Shown one piece after another: positions 1 to 5,759 of a DNA stretch of 12,767 nucleotides (its first letter is position 1; each line of letters opens with the position of its first letter). The notes beneath the pieces were generated by a model. That model ran no database searches. It saw only the letters and a program-made list of their open reading frames with translations, and was not told the origin of the DNA. The position numbers and the translations under genes were made by a program. The stretch spans positions 1 through 12,767 of the forward strand of contig CALFIA010000166.1 of NCBI GenBank assembly GCA_937876275.1. The letters are read 5' to 3'. Source of the DNA: an uncultured Actinomycetes bacterium. Lineage in GTDB: Bacteria > Actinomycetota > Actinomycetes > S36-B12.

Positions 1-2
1 CG

Positions 3-36
3 GTGACTGGAGTTCAGACGTGTGCTCTTCCGATCT
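3..36 (+). other. Illumina TruSeq adapter remnant (artefact)
   Basis: The 34 bases starting GTGACTGGAGTTC and ending CTCTTCCGATCT match, from memory, the Illumina TruSeq read-2/index adapter exactly. The two bases before it (CG) would be the end of the index. This is library sequence and not genomic DNA. It means genomic sequence begins at 37 and that this contig end was built from untrimmed reads. Confidence 0.97.
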
Positions 37-1650
37 GGCACCACTCAGGGAGAGCATTCCGCCTTTGAGTTTTGCAGGTCCGGAAAGCACGGAAACCGTG
101 ACGGGAAGGCTCGCGCTGGAGGTCGGCGACGTGATCGTGGAGGGAGCGCTTCCGAACGTCTGATCCGCGATGCCAGGGAAGGTGATGGTCTGATCCCCTT
201 TCCCGACGACGATCGTTGCCGTCACTGCCGGGGCCGCCGAGTAGGTCGTGTCACCAGCTTGCGAGGCCCTCACCGTCACCGTGCCCAGATTGGTCAGCGT
301 GAGCGTGTTGCCGGCCAGAGTTGCGGGTCCCGAGATCAGCGCCAGACTCACCGGCAGACCCGAACTGGAGGTGGCCGAGAGGGAGAGCGGGGAATCGCTG
401 AGCTTCACGGTCGCAGGGGGAGCAAAGGTGATGGTCTGCGCATTGGAGGCCATCGGATTGGTTACCGGCGGGTTCGTCACCGGCGGATTGGTGACAGGGG
501 GATTCGTCACCACGGGGTTCGTAACTCCGGAGTTGGTAAAGGTCGCCACCAGGTCGTGATTGGCATTGATGGCGAGGGTGTAGTTGGTCGAGTTGGTCAG
601 CGGAATATCCGCCTCGCTCCAACCGACAAACCGATAGCCGTTGTTGGCTTGAGCCGAGAGGGTGGTGTTCTGGCCCACAAGGAAATCCCCCGTTCCGGTC
701 ACGGTCCCCGACCCCGCCGGAGCGATGGTGACAGAGGCCATGGCATGGGCGGGCAACTCCACGCCGGGAGCAGCCACATTGAGGATGTAGACCTTGCTAA
801 CGTCAGGATGCACGTAGTCCGAGGCCGTGACCCGGAACTGAAAGGCTCCACCGGTTTGCGGAGTCCCAGACAGCAGTCCGCAGTTGGTGTCCGCCGCATT
901 TGTGTTCAGCGACAAACCCTGGGGCAAGGCTCCGCTCAGGGAGACGGAAATCGGTCCACCGCCACTGATCGCAACGAGACGGTCAGGATAGGGAATTCCA
1001 ACCTCTCCATCCTGGAGGTGGTCGATCAGACCGACAGGGTTCGTCAGCGCGGCCGCGGACATCTGGGCTCCGATAAAATCACCGACAATGGCCACCGCGC
1101 TGTAGTCCGCCCCTCCATTCGTGTTGGCCAGACCATGGATTCCATCCTTTGCCACCGACTGGGCAAGCGCCTCATGGGTTTCTGGATCATAGGGACCCGC
1201 GTATTTGTAGAACTCATAGCGGGTTGTGACCACATCGTCGCCGTGGTTGAGGCTCTCGGGCGCACCATTGAGGATACTATTTCCCCCGTTGGTATTGCCG
1301 GAGTCGTACTGCAGGACCTGCCACTCAAATTCCACTTGAGCAGGCTCTCCATTCGCCCAGCCTTTGACTTGAGGGTGATTCGTGTCAGAGGTCACGAGAT
1401 CACGGAGCTTCACCTCGCTGTTTGTGTGCGTTGTCGTGGTGATCATCTTGACCCAGGTCGCCTCACCGAACTCATAGACCACGACGGGGGGCACTGGTGG
1501 CGGGGGAGGAACGATCACCGGCTGGATCTGCGCCGGAGCCGCAGGCGCGGCGGGCGCGATGTAGTTGAAGACCGGTGTGGAGACGCTGACAGCAGGCCCA
1601 ACCTTCAGATTACCGGCCCCGTCGTCCTGAAGCCAGTGGTAGAGGACATT
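37..1650 (-). CDS. Partial modular surface protein with Ig-like domains (foreign fragment)
   Basis: The minus strand is open without a stop from about 1650 down to the adapter, giving about 538 codons with neither a native start nor a stop. Counting residues from the junction: Ala/Pro-rich linker at 31-58; a unique region at about 60-230; an He_PIG-type putative Ig domain at about 231-290 (ALPQGLSL, LLSGTPQTGGAFQF); an InlB-B-repeat-like module at about 311-370 (GSGTVTGTGDFLVGQNT, GYRFVGWSE); a VTNPP repeat linker at 376-400; then two MBG-like Ig repeats opening with QTITF at about 405 and 487. Such architectures are typical of large secreted or outer-surface proteins of Verrucomicrobiota and Planctomycetota (family knowledge). 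No enzyme domain is seen, and the exact role is unknown. It reads in frame with korA upstream, but I infer this is accidental because the content is alien to the rest of the window. The apparent long plus-strand reading frame here is its antisense shadow. Confidence 0.75.
451..525 (-). repeat. Five 15-bp repeats encoding VTNPx linker
   Basis: Five consecutive 15-bp units on the minus strand encode VTNPV, three copies of VTNPP, then VTNPM. They form a Thr/Pro linker between the InlB-like module and the first MBG-like Ig domain. The units differ at synonymous sites, so the repeat is an older protein-level repeat, not a recent slippage product. Short-repeat linkers of this kind are common spacers in surface proteins. 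Confidence 0.85.
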
Positions 1651-1660
1651 GGTCGGGTTG
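1640..1660. other. Probable chimeric assembly junction
   Basis: On the minus strand a clean KorA sequence ends at FGKRAYEKVGYTANP (last codon 1654-1656). It is followed at once by TNVLYHWLQDDGAGNLKV, which does not fit the KorA family, where this region continues into the rest of the pyruvate-ferredoxin-oxidoreductase-type domain. From there to the adapter every domain belongs to a different kind of organism. The breakpoint cannot be placed better than about 10 bp from one sequence. The join preserves frame, which happens by chance one time in three. Confidence 0.8.
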
Positions 1661-2028
1661 GCGGTGTAGCCGACCTTCTCGTAGGCGCGCTTGCCGAACT
1701 CGTCGGTGTTGACGATCAAGGTGCCGCCGGCACGAAGGAGCTTGAGGTTGGCCTTGAGCGCAGCCGGGTTCATCGCGACGAGAACATCGGGTGCGTCGCC
1801 CGGGGTCGAGATCGCGTGATCGGCGAAGTGCAGCTGGAAGGCCGAGACGCCGGGGATGGTTCCGGCAGGTGCGCGGATCTCGGCGGGGAAGTCGGGCAGG
1901 GTCTTGAGGTCATTGCCCAGGCCTGCGGTCTCGGAGGTGAACCGGTCTCCGGTGAGCTGCATGCCGTCACCGGAATCACCGGCGAATCGGATGACGACCT
2001 TGCTGAGTTGAACGACCTGCTTGGCCAC
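1654..2028 (-). CDS. korA: 2-oxoglutarate:ferredoxin oxidoreductase subunit alpha, N-terminal part
   Basis: This is the first 125 residues of KorA, the gamma-domain-bearing subunit of the CoA-dependent 2-oxoacid:ferredoxin oxidoreductase, which oxidises 2-oxoglutarate to succinyl-CoA and reduces ferredoxin in an alternative TCA cycle. Diagnostic stretches are VVIRFAGDSGDGMQLTGDRF (residues 11-30), LPDFPAEIRAPAGT (44-57), GVSAFQLHFADHAI (60-73) and DAPDVLVAMNPAALK (78-92). The start is GTG at 2028, with an AAGG-type ribosome binding site about 7 nt upstream; no better start is in frame. A full KorA is about 600 residues or more, so most of the gene is missing. I attribute the loss to the chimeric join near 1650 and not to a real truncation. 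It is divergent from the nuoB-like operon, leaving a 179-bp shared promoter region. korB would be expected beyond the lost part. Confidence 0.88.
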
Positions 2029-2207
2029 GGGCCCACCTTCGCTGACGCAATGTGAATGTATGTAAACCTGGGGATGTCACGCTTATTGCTACTTTGTTGA
2101 ATCCAAGTGGAGTAAGCCGCGGACTTCAACCCAAATTCAGCATATAAGAGGTGATATGCGCCTCACGGGACCGCGAAGGCCCAGTCGGCCTCCACTAACC
2201 TGCGCTC
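2029..2207. promoter_or_regulatory. Divergent korA / nuoB-like intergenic region
   Basis: This 179-bp stretch between the divergent starts of korA and the nuoB-like gene must carry both promoters. It is visibly richer in A/T (about 2050-2155) than the flanking genes. A TATAAG at 2143-2148 is a possible -10 for the plus-strand operon, giving a leader of roughly 50 nt, but I see no convincing -35. No clear -10/-35 pair is seen for korA. The nuoB-like ATG at 2208 lacks a clear Shine-Dalgarno sequence. Confidence 0.4.
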
Positions 2208-2609
2208 ATGACCTCGGCTCGCCACTACAGCGTCCCGGGAGTTCCCGGTCTGGCCGTAGGAGTCCTCGATATCGGTCTCGCCTGCTGCTCCCTGGAGATC
2301 GCCGCCGCCGTGACGGCCGGACTCCTGGTGCCCGCTGAGGCCGGCGCCGCCGACTCCTCGATCCTGCTGGTCTCCGGCACGGTCACCGATGCCATGGCAC
2401 CTGCGGTGATGGCTGCCTGGAATGACCTCTCAGAGCCGCGGCGCGGGGTCTCGTTCGGCGCGTGCGCGAACACCGGAGGGCCGTATTGGGATGCCCCGAC
2501 CGTGCTCAAGGGCATCGATCAGGTGATCCCGATCGAGGTGTACGTGCCCGGCTGCCCGCCCCGTCCGGAGGCGCTCATCGCAGGGCTCACTGAGCTGGCT
2601 GCCCGATGA
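2208..2609 (+). CDS. NuoB-like [4Fe-4S] subunit
   Basis: A 133-residue protein of the NuoB/PSST family, which in complex I and group 4 hydrogenases holds the terminal N2 [4Fe-4S] cluster. All four cluster ligands can be placed: Cys26-Cys27 in GLACCSLE, Cys86 in GACANTGGPYWD and Cys116 in YVPGCPPRPEAL. It is shorter than typical NuoB (about 160-180 residues), mainly through trimmed ends. The ATG at 2208 is the only sensible start because an in-frame TAA lies at 2196-2198. No strong ribosome binding site precedes it. It is first of three genes: its stop overlaps the nuoC-like start in ATGA. Unlike a standard nuo operon there is no nuoA before it and no nuoD after nuoC. It may belong to a partial Nuo2-like or other ferredoxin/quinone complex; the partner is unknown. 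Confidence 0.85.
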   Translation: MTSARHYSVPGVPGLAVGVLDIGLACCSLEIAAAVTAGLLVPAEAGAADSSILLVSGTVTDAMAPAVMAAWNDLSEPRRGVSFGACANTGGPYWDAPTVLKGIDQVIPIEVYVPGCPPRPEALIAGLTELAAR

Positions 2610-3079
2610 GGCAGGTATCAGCGGCTGACTGGGCCGCGGAGCTCGCCGAACGTCAGGCAGCCGGCTTCGACTTCCTCGACATGATCACCGGTGTCGATCG
2701 GCTCGAGTCGATCGAGGTGATCGCGTCCGTGATGCGCAGCTCTGATGCCACGTGTGAGCTCGTATCGACAACTCTCGATTCCGATCGCACCCTGGCGTCA
2801 ATCACGCACGTGTACGCGGGCGCCGGCTGGTACGAGCGTGAGCTCGCCGAGATGTTCGGCGTTCTCATTCTCGGTTCCGCTGACCAACGTCCACTGCTGC
2901 GTCGCACCGATGAAGGTGCGCCCACCATGCTGAAGAGCACTGTGCTCGGTGCGCGAGTGCTGACTCCATGGCCGGGTGACGCCGATGCGAGTGACGATGC
3001 CAAGGCGAATCGACGTCGACAGCGCGCAGTCGGAGTCGCCGAAGGCTGGCTCGTCGAGGAAGGCAGCACCGATGACTGA
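2606..3079 (+). CDS. NuoC-like 30 kDa subunit
   Basis: A 157-residue protein of the complex I 30-kDa (NuoC) family, a structural subunit of the hydrophilic connecting arm with no cofactor. The family signature is present at residues 75-86 (WYERELAEMFGV), preceded by HVYAGAG. Downstream is a divergent PLLRRTDEG-like segment where canonical NuoC has its conserved L-R tail. The start overlaps the nuoB-like stop by 4 bp (ATGA), implying translational coupling. The C-terminus after residue 125 is charged and low in complexity and overlaps the next gene's start by 8 bp. In standard complex I, NuoC is followed by or fused to NuoD, the quinone-site subunit; that gene is absent here. Confidence 0.85.
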   Translation: MRQVSAADWAAELAERQAAGFDFLDMITGVDRLESIEVIASVMRSSDATCELVSTTLDSDRTLASITHVYAGAGWYERELAEMFGVLILGSADQRPLLRRTDEGAPTMLKSTVLGARVLTPWPGDADASDDAKANRRRQRAVGVAEGWLVEEGSTDD

Positions 3080-3422
3080 ACGCGTGATCCCGCCAAATGC
3101 GCACTCGCTCATCGGGCTCAACCCAGACGCGTGCACGTCATGCATGATCTGCGTGCGCGAATGCCCGGTGTGGTGCATCGATCTTGCGAGCCACACGCAC
3201 GAAGTGACTGAAGAAGGTGCGCGACGTCCGAAAGTCGTTCACGTACTTGATGAATTCACCATCGACTTCGGAGCGTGCATGTTCTGCGGCATCTGCGTCG
3301 ATGTGTGCCCCTTCGACGCACTCGCGTGGTCAAGCGGCCTCGACCAGTCCGCGCACTCGGCCGGTGGCCTCGTGCACGGCATCGATCAACTCGTGAAGTG
3401 GTTCCCGGCTAGCGGTAGTTGA
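3072..3422 (+). CDS. NuoI-like 2[4Fe-4S] ferredoxin subunit
   Basis: A 116-residue protein with two ferredoxin-type cluster motifs: Cys21-x2-Cys24-x2-Cys27-x3-Cys31-Pro and Cys69-x2-Cys72-x2-Cys75-x3-Cys79-Pro. The spacing and the sequence FGACMFCGICVDVCPFDA resemble the NuoI (TYKY) subunit, which passes electrons to the NuoB cluster. An extra cysteine sits at 35. It lacks the long C-terminal extension of many NuoI proteins. I chose ATG 3072, which overlaps the nuoC-like stop by 8 bp (ATGACTGA), over an upstream in-frame ATG that would run deep inside the nuoC-like gene. The last 14 bp overlap the end of the convergent yajQ. With the previous two genes it forms a minimal B-C-I redox relay, possibly linked to ferredoxin reduced by the neighbouring KorA enzyme (inference). 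Confidence 0.85.
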   Translation: MTERVIPPNAHSLIGLNPDACTSCMICVRECPVWCIDLASHTHEVTEEGARRPKVVHVLDEFTIDFGACMFCGICVDVCPFDALAWSSGLDQSAHSAGGLVHGIDQLVKWFPASGS

Positions 3423-3900
3423 CGAACTGGGTTGCGAAGTCGAGATCGGCTTCCTTCACCAGGCGCTGCACTTCCTGCAGGTCATCGCGGCTCTTGCTCG
3501 TCACGCGAAGTTCCTCGCCCATGACCTGAGTCTTGACGCTCTTGGGACCTTCGTCGCGAATGAGCTTGCCGATCTTCTTGGCCTGCTCCTGGCTGATGCC
3601 GTCCTTGAAGGTGCCGGAGATCTTGTACTCCTTGCCCGATGAACGGGGATCTTGGGCATCGAAGGACTTCAGCGACAGACCGCGCTTGATCAACTTCTCG
3701 CGGAAGACCTCGAGTGCAGCCTTGGCGCGCTCCTCAGTACCCGAGGTGATCTCGACGCCCATGTCACCCTTCCACTCGATCGTGGTGTCGGTGTTCTTGA
3801 AGTCGAAGCGCTGCGCGAGTTCCTTTGCGGTCTGGTTCAGGGCGTTATCGGCCTCCTGATGGTCGACCTTGGAAACGATGTCGAAGCTGCTGTCGGCCAC
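3409..3900 (-). CDS. yajQ: YajQ family nucleotide-binding protein (DUF520)
   Basis: A 163-residue protein, the usual YajQ length, recognisable from end to end: ADSSFDIVSKVDHQEADNAL at residues 2-21, ELAQRFDFKNT, KRGLSLKSFD, GKEYKISGTFKDGIS, AKKIGKLIRDEGPKSVK and DFATQFVNYR at the C-terminus. Family members are small two-domain cytoplasmic proteins that bind nucleotides; some orthologues bind cyclic-di-GMP, but the role here is unknown. The start is GTG at 3900, chosen because the conserved ADSSF follows directly and AGGAGG (minus strand, 3904-3909) sits upstream. The longer upstream frame would run into the tRNA-Tyr gene. It converges with the NuoI-like gene and overlaps it by 14 bp. Confidence 0.95.
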   Translation of the reverse strand: MADSSFDIVSKVDHQEADNALNQTAKELAQRFDFKNTDTTIEWKGDMGVEITSGTEERAKAALEVFREKLIKRGLSLKSFDAQDPRSSGKEYKISGTFKDGISQEQAKKIGKLIRDEGPKSVKTQVMGEELRVTSKSRDDLQEVQRLVKEADLDFATQFVNYR

Positions 3901-3992
3901 TGGTCCTCCTGAGTGCGGGTGAAACTGCTGGGCCACATTCTGTCGTACTCGAGAGCCTGTATTGTTCTCCCGCAGCCCCTCGTGGGCTGTAA

Positions 3993-4074
3993 GGCGGGTT
4001 GCCCGAGCGGCCAATGGGAGCGGACTGTAAATCCGTCGGTTTTACCTTCGATGGTTCGAATCCATCACCCGCCA
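3993..4074 (+). tRNA. tRNA-Tyr (GTA)
   Basis: A class II tRNA of 82 nt: acceptor stem GGCGGGT/ACCCGCC, anticodon loop CTGTAAA with anticodon GTA at 4027-4029, a long variable arm at about 4036-4050, and T arm GATGGTTCGAATCCATC. The long variable arm with a GTA anticodon is diagnostic of bacterial tRNA-Tyr. CCA is not encoded in full (discriminator A then CAAG). A short hairpin (GCAGCCC at 3972-3978, GGGCTGT at 3984-3990) sits immediately 5' in the leader. Confidence 0.95.
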
Positions 4075-4081
4075 CAAGATG

Positions 4082-4120
4082 GACCGGTTGCCTCACGGCA
4101 GCCGGTCCTCTTCGTTTTCC
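4082..4120 (+). terminator. Intrinsic terminator after tRNA-Tyr
   Basis: An 11-bp stem (4082-4092 with 4097-4107, one G·U pair) closes a TCAC tetraloop. It is followed by a pyrimidine-rich tract CTCTTCGTTTTCC. It lies 7 nt after the tRNA and fits a rho-independent terminator for it. Confidence 0.75.
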
Positions 4121-4129
4121 TCAGAGTTG

Positions 4130-4273
4130 CCTCGGGTTCTCGGGAGCTCCGCCTCTCGGGGACAGTTCCTTAAGCCCCTCGAGTCGGACTCCCGAGAACC
4201 CGAGGGCCGCAGATCGCACACTGTTCGTTGAGCCCCTCGAGGCGGAGCTCCGGAAATCCCGGGAACCCCGAGG
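4130..4273. repeat. Cluster of three GC-rich inverted/direct repeat copies
   Basis: Three related 31-41 bp elements lie between the tRNA-Tyr terminator and the SDR stop. Copy 1 (4130-4161) is in reverse orientation; copy 2 (4175-4205) and copy 3 (4233-4273) are forward. Copies 1 and 2 share a perfect 17-bp inverted arm (4130-4146 with 4189-4205) and continue to pair imperfectly inward to a loop near 4162-4174, making a hairpin of about 76 nt. Copy 3 has two small insertions and contains three perfect palindromes: CCTCGAGG, CGGAGCTCCG and TCCCGGGA. The stretch has no gene. It could be a REP-like repeat family or a terminator for the converging SDR gene. Confidence 0.8.
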
Positions 4274-4283
4274 ACCCCGTGAA

Positions 4284-5237
4284 TTAGTCGAACGGGTACG
4301 TCACCCCGGTGAGCTCCTCGCTAGCCGTCCACAGGCGGGCGGCGTCGGCGACGTCAGCGGCTCGGGCGTTGCGGTCGACGAGCTGCGGGTAGCCGCGCAT
4401 CTCCATGAAGCCGTTCGGGCCGACATAGGAGTCGCCGGGCAGGCCGGGGGCGGTGGCCGCGAACAGCGTAGGGAGTGCGCCCATGGCCGCGCTCTGAGCG
4501 AGCACGTGATTGCCCCAGGTGGTGACGCGAGCCTGAAGTGAGCGGCCGCGCATGTGAGCACCGCGGGTCTGCAGGTGGGTGTGGGCATAGCCAGGATGGG
4601 CCGCCATGGCCTTGACCGACAGGTGGGCCTGGTCAAGTCGCCGCTGCAGCTCGCCGGTGAAGAGCAGGTTTGCGAGCTTGCTCTGGCCGTAGGCGCTCCA
4701 AGCGCGGTAGGTGCCTTGACCGTGGAAGGTGTCGAGATTGAGGCGACCCATGCGATGGGCGCCGGAGGAGACCGTGACCACGCGAGAGCGGTGACGGGCC
4801 ACGAGCGCGGGCAGCAGCAGGCCGGTCAGGGCGAAGTGACCCAGATGATTGGTGCCGATCTGCATCTCGAAGCCGTCGGCCGTGAGGCGATGGGGGATTG
4901 CCATGACTCCAGCGTTGTTGATCAGCAAGTCGAGGCCGTCCGGATGGCTCGTGGCCCATTGGTCGGCGTACTCGCGGATCGAGGCAAGGCTGGCGAGGTC
5001 AAGGTGTCCGACCTCGAGTGAGGCCTGCGGGTGAGCCGCGCGAATGGCGGCGGCTGCCTGCTCGCCCTTGGCGATGTCGCGAACGGCCATCGACACGTGG
5101 GCTCCGCACCCGGCCAGGGCCAGGGCGGTCTCGTACCCGAGGCCTGAATTTGCGCCGGTGATGAGCGCCGATCGACCGGTGAGATCGGGCAGGTCAGCAG
5201 TGGTCCAGGGCATGCCTCCAGTGTCGTGGCGATCCAT
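4284..5237 (-). CDS. Short-chain dehydrogenase/reductase (SDR)
   Basis: A 317-residue classical SDR, probably a cytoplasmic NAD(P)-dependent oxidoreductase. The Rossmann cofactor motif TGANSGLG is at residues 27-34, NNAG at 107-110, the catalytic serine region TVSSGAHR at 155-162, and the YxxxK pair Tyr183/Lys187. The opening WTTADLPDLTGRSALITGANSGLG and the length match the retinol-dehydrogenase/WW-oxidoreductase-like SDRs common in actinobacteria. The substrate cannot be predicted. The start is uncertain: ATG 5237 gives 317 residues but has no ribosome binding site; ATG 5213 (residue 9) starts closer to the family consensus but has GGAGG only 1 nt away. It stands alone on the minus strand between tRNA-Tyr and tRNA-Thr, with the repeat cluster just past its stop. 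Confidence 0.9.
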   Translation of the reverse strand: MDRHDTGGMPWTTADLPDLTGRSALITGANSGLGYETALALAGCGAHVSMAVRDIAKGEQAAAAIRAAHPQASLEVGHLDLASLASIREYADQWATSHPDGLDLLINNAGVMAIPHRLTADGFEMQIGTNHLGHFALTGLLLPALVARHRSRVVTVSSGAHRMGRLNLDTFHGQGTYRAWSAYGQSKLANLLFTGELQRRLDQAHLSVKAMAAHPGYAHTHLQTRGAHMRGRSLQARVTTWGNHVLAQSAAMGALPTLFAATAPGLPGDSYVGPNGFMEMRGYPQLVDRNARAADVADAARLWTASEELTGVTYPFD

Positions 5238-5313
5238 TCACGGGGCAACTACGGGCTGGTCGGACCCGATTTCGCCATGAGGGGATCCCCCCTGTACGCT
5301 TGCCAGGCTTCAC

Positions 5314-5386
5314 GCCCCTTTAGCTCAGTCGGCAGAGCGTCTCCATGGTAAGGAGAAGGTCTACGGTTCGATTCCGTAAAGGGGCT
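5314..5386 (+). tRNA. tRNA-Thr (GGT)
   Basis: A 73-nt cloverleaf: acceptor stem GCCCCTT/AAGGGGC, D arm GCTCAGTCGGCAGAGC, anticodon stem TCTCC/GGAGA with loop ATGGTAA and anticodon GGT at 5347-5349, and T arm TACGGTTCGATTCCGTA. CCA is not encoded. A TACGCT at 5295-5300 is a possible -10. It is the first element of a tRNA-Thr/tRNA-Met/rpmG block, a common actinobacterial arrangement. Confidence 0.95.
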
Positions 5387-5419
5387 CGGCTGATGAGGAG
5401 TCGGTAGGCCTCATCGCAC

Positions 5420-5495
5420 GGCGGGGTAGCTCAGTTGGCAGAGCAAGCGGCTCATAATCGCTGTGTCGCCGGTTCAAATCCGGCCTCCGCTACCA
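5420..5495 (+). tRNA. tRNA-Met (CAT), elongator
   Basis: A 76-nt cloverleaf including an encoded CCA (5493-5495). The acceptor stem is GGCGGGG/CTCCGCT with terminal G·U, D arm GCTC/GAGC, anticodon stem AGCGG/TCGCT with loop CTCATAA and anticodon CAT at 5453-5455, and T arm GCCGGTTCAAATCCGGC. The absence of three G-C pairs in the anticodon stem and the paired first base argue against initiator tRNA. A lysidine-modified Ile2 tRNA also reads CAT, but the position just before rpmG favours elongator Met. It follows tRNA-Thr by 33 bp. Confidence 0.93.
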
Positions 5496-5562
5496 CCTTG
5501 GAAGCTCCCGCCTCCAAGACCAGCACCACCCGAACGCACGTCCAGACGAAAGAGGAAGTCCA

Positions 5563-5730
5563 ATGGCCAAGGCCAGCGACATTCGCCCCAAGATCACCAT
5601 GGCCTGCGAGGACTGCAAGCACCGGAACTACATCACCAAGAAGAACCGGCGCAACGATCCCGATCGTCTCGAGGCCAAGAAGTACTGCCCGAACTGCAAC
5701 AAGCACACGGCTCACAAAGAGACCCGCTAG
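5563..5730 (+). CDS. rpmG: 50S ribosomal protein L33
   Basis: A 55-residue protein of the large ribosomal subunit, the usual L33 length. The body ITMACEDCKHRNYITKKNRR followed by AKKYCPNCNKHTAHKETR is typical. It carries two CxxC pairs (Cys15/Cys18 and Cys42/Cys45), so this is the zinc-binding C+ form; genomes with a C- paralogue switch to that one under zinc limitation (family knowledge). The start ATG at 5563 is preceded by GAGGAAG with good spacing. It lies 67 bp after tRNA-Met and 29 bp before hadA, so tRNA processing may release its 5' end. Confidence 0.97.
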   Translation: MAKASDIRPKITMACEDCKHRNYITKKNRRNDPDRLEAKKYCPNCNKHTAHKETR

Positions 5731-5759
5731 TCCAAGAGCCTTCGAGCCTTAGAGTTCCC

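Noticed and set aside
22..2055. A 677-codon plus-strand open frame across the left end
   Set aside because: It begins in the adapter, spans the chimeric junction, is rich in Arg/Gly/His repeats with no recognisable domain, and is antisense to clear KorA and Ig-domain coding sequence.
2156..2338. A 60-codon frame with GAGGTGAT just before its ATG
   Set aside because: The purine-rich site is only about 1 nt from the ATG, the product is Arg/Pro-rich, and most of it overlaps the nuoB-like gene in another frame.
3340..3390. Imperfect hairpin in the nuoI-like 3' end as a yajQ terminator
   Set aside because: The pairing (GGCC/GGCC with mismatches outside) is weak and no T-rich tract follows on the minus strand.
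3999..4541. Plus-strand frame through tRNA-Tyr into the SDR region
   Set aside because: It reads through a tRNA, a terminator and the repeats, and is antisense to the SDR C-terminus.
5281..5290. GGGGATCCCC palindrome before tRNA-Thr
   Set aside because: A single 10-bp palindrome in GC-rich DNA, with no repeat partner or spacing to a promoter element that would support an operator.
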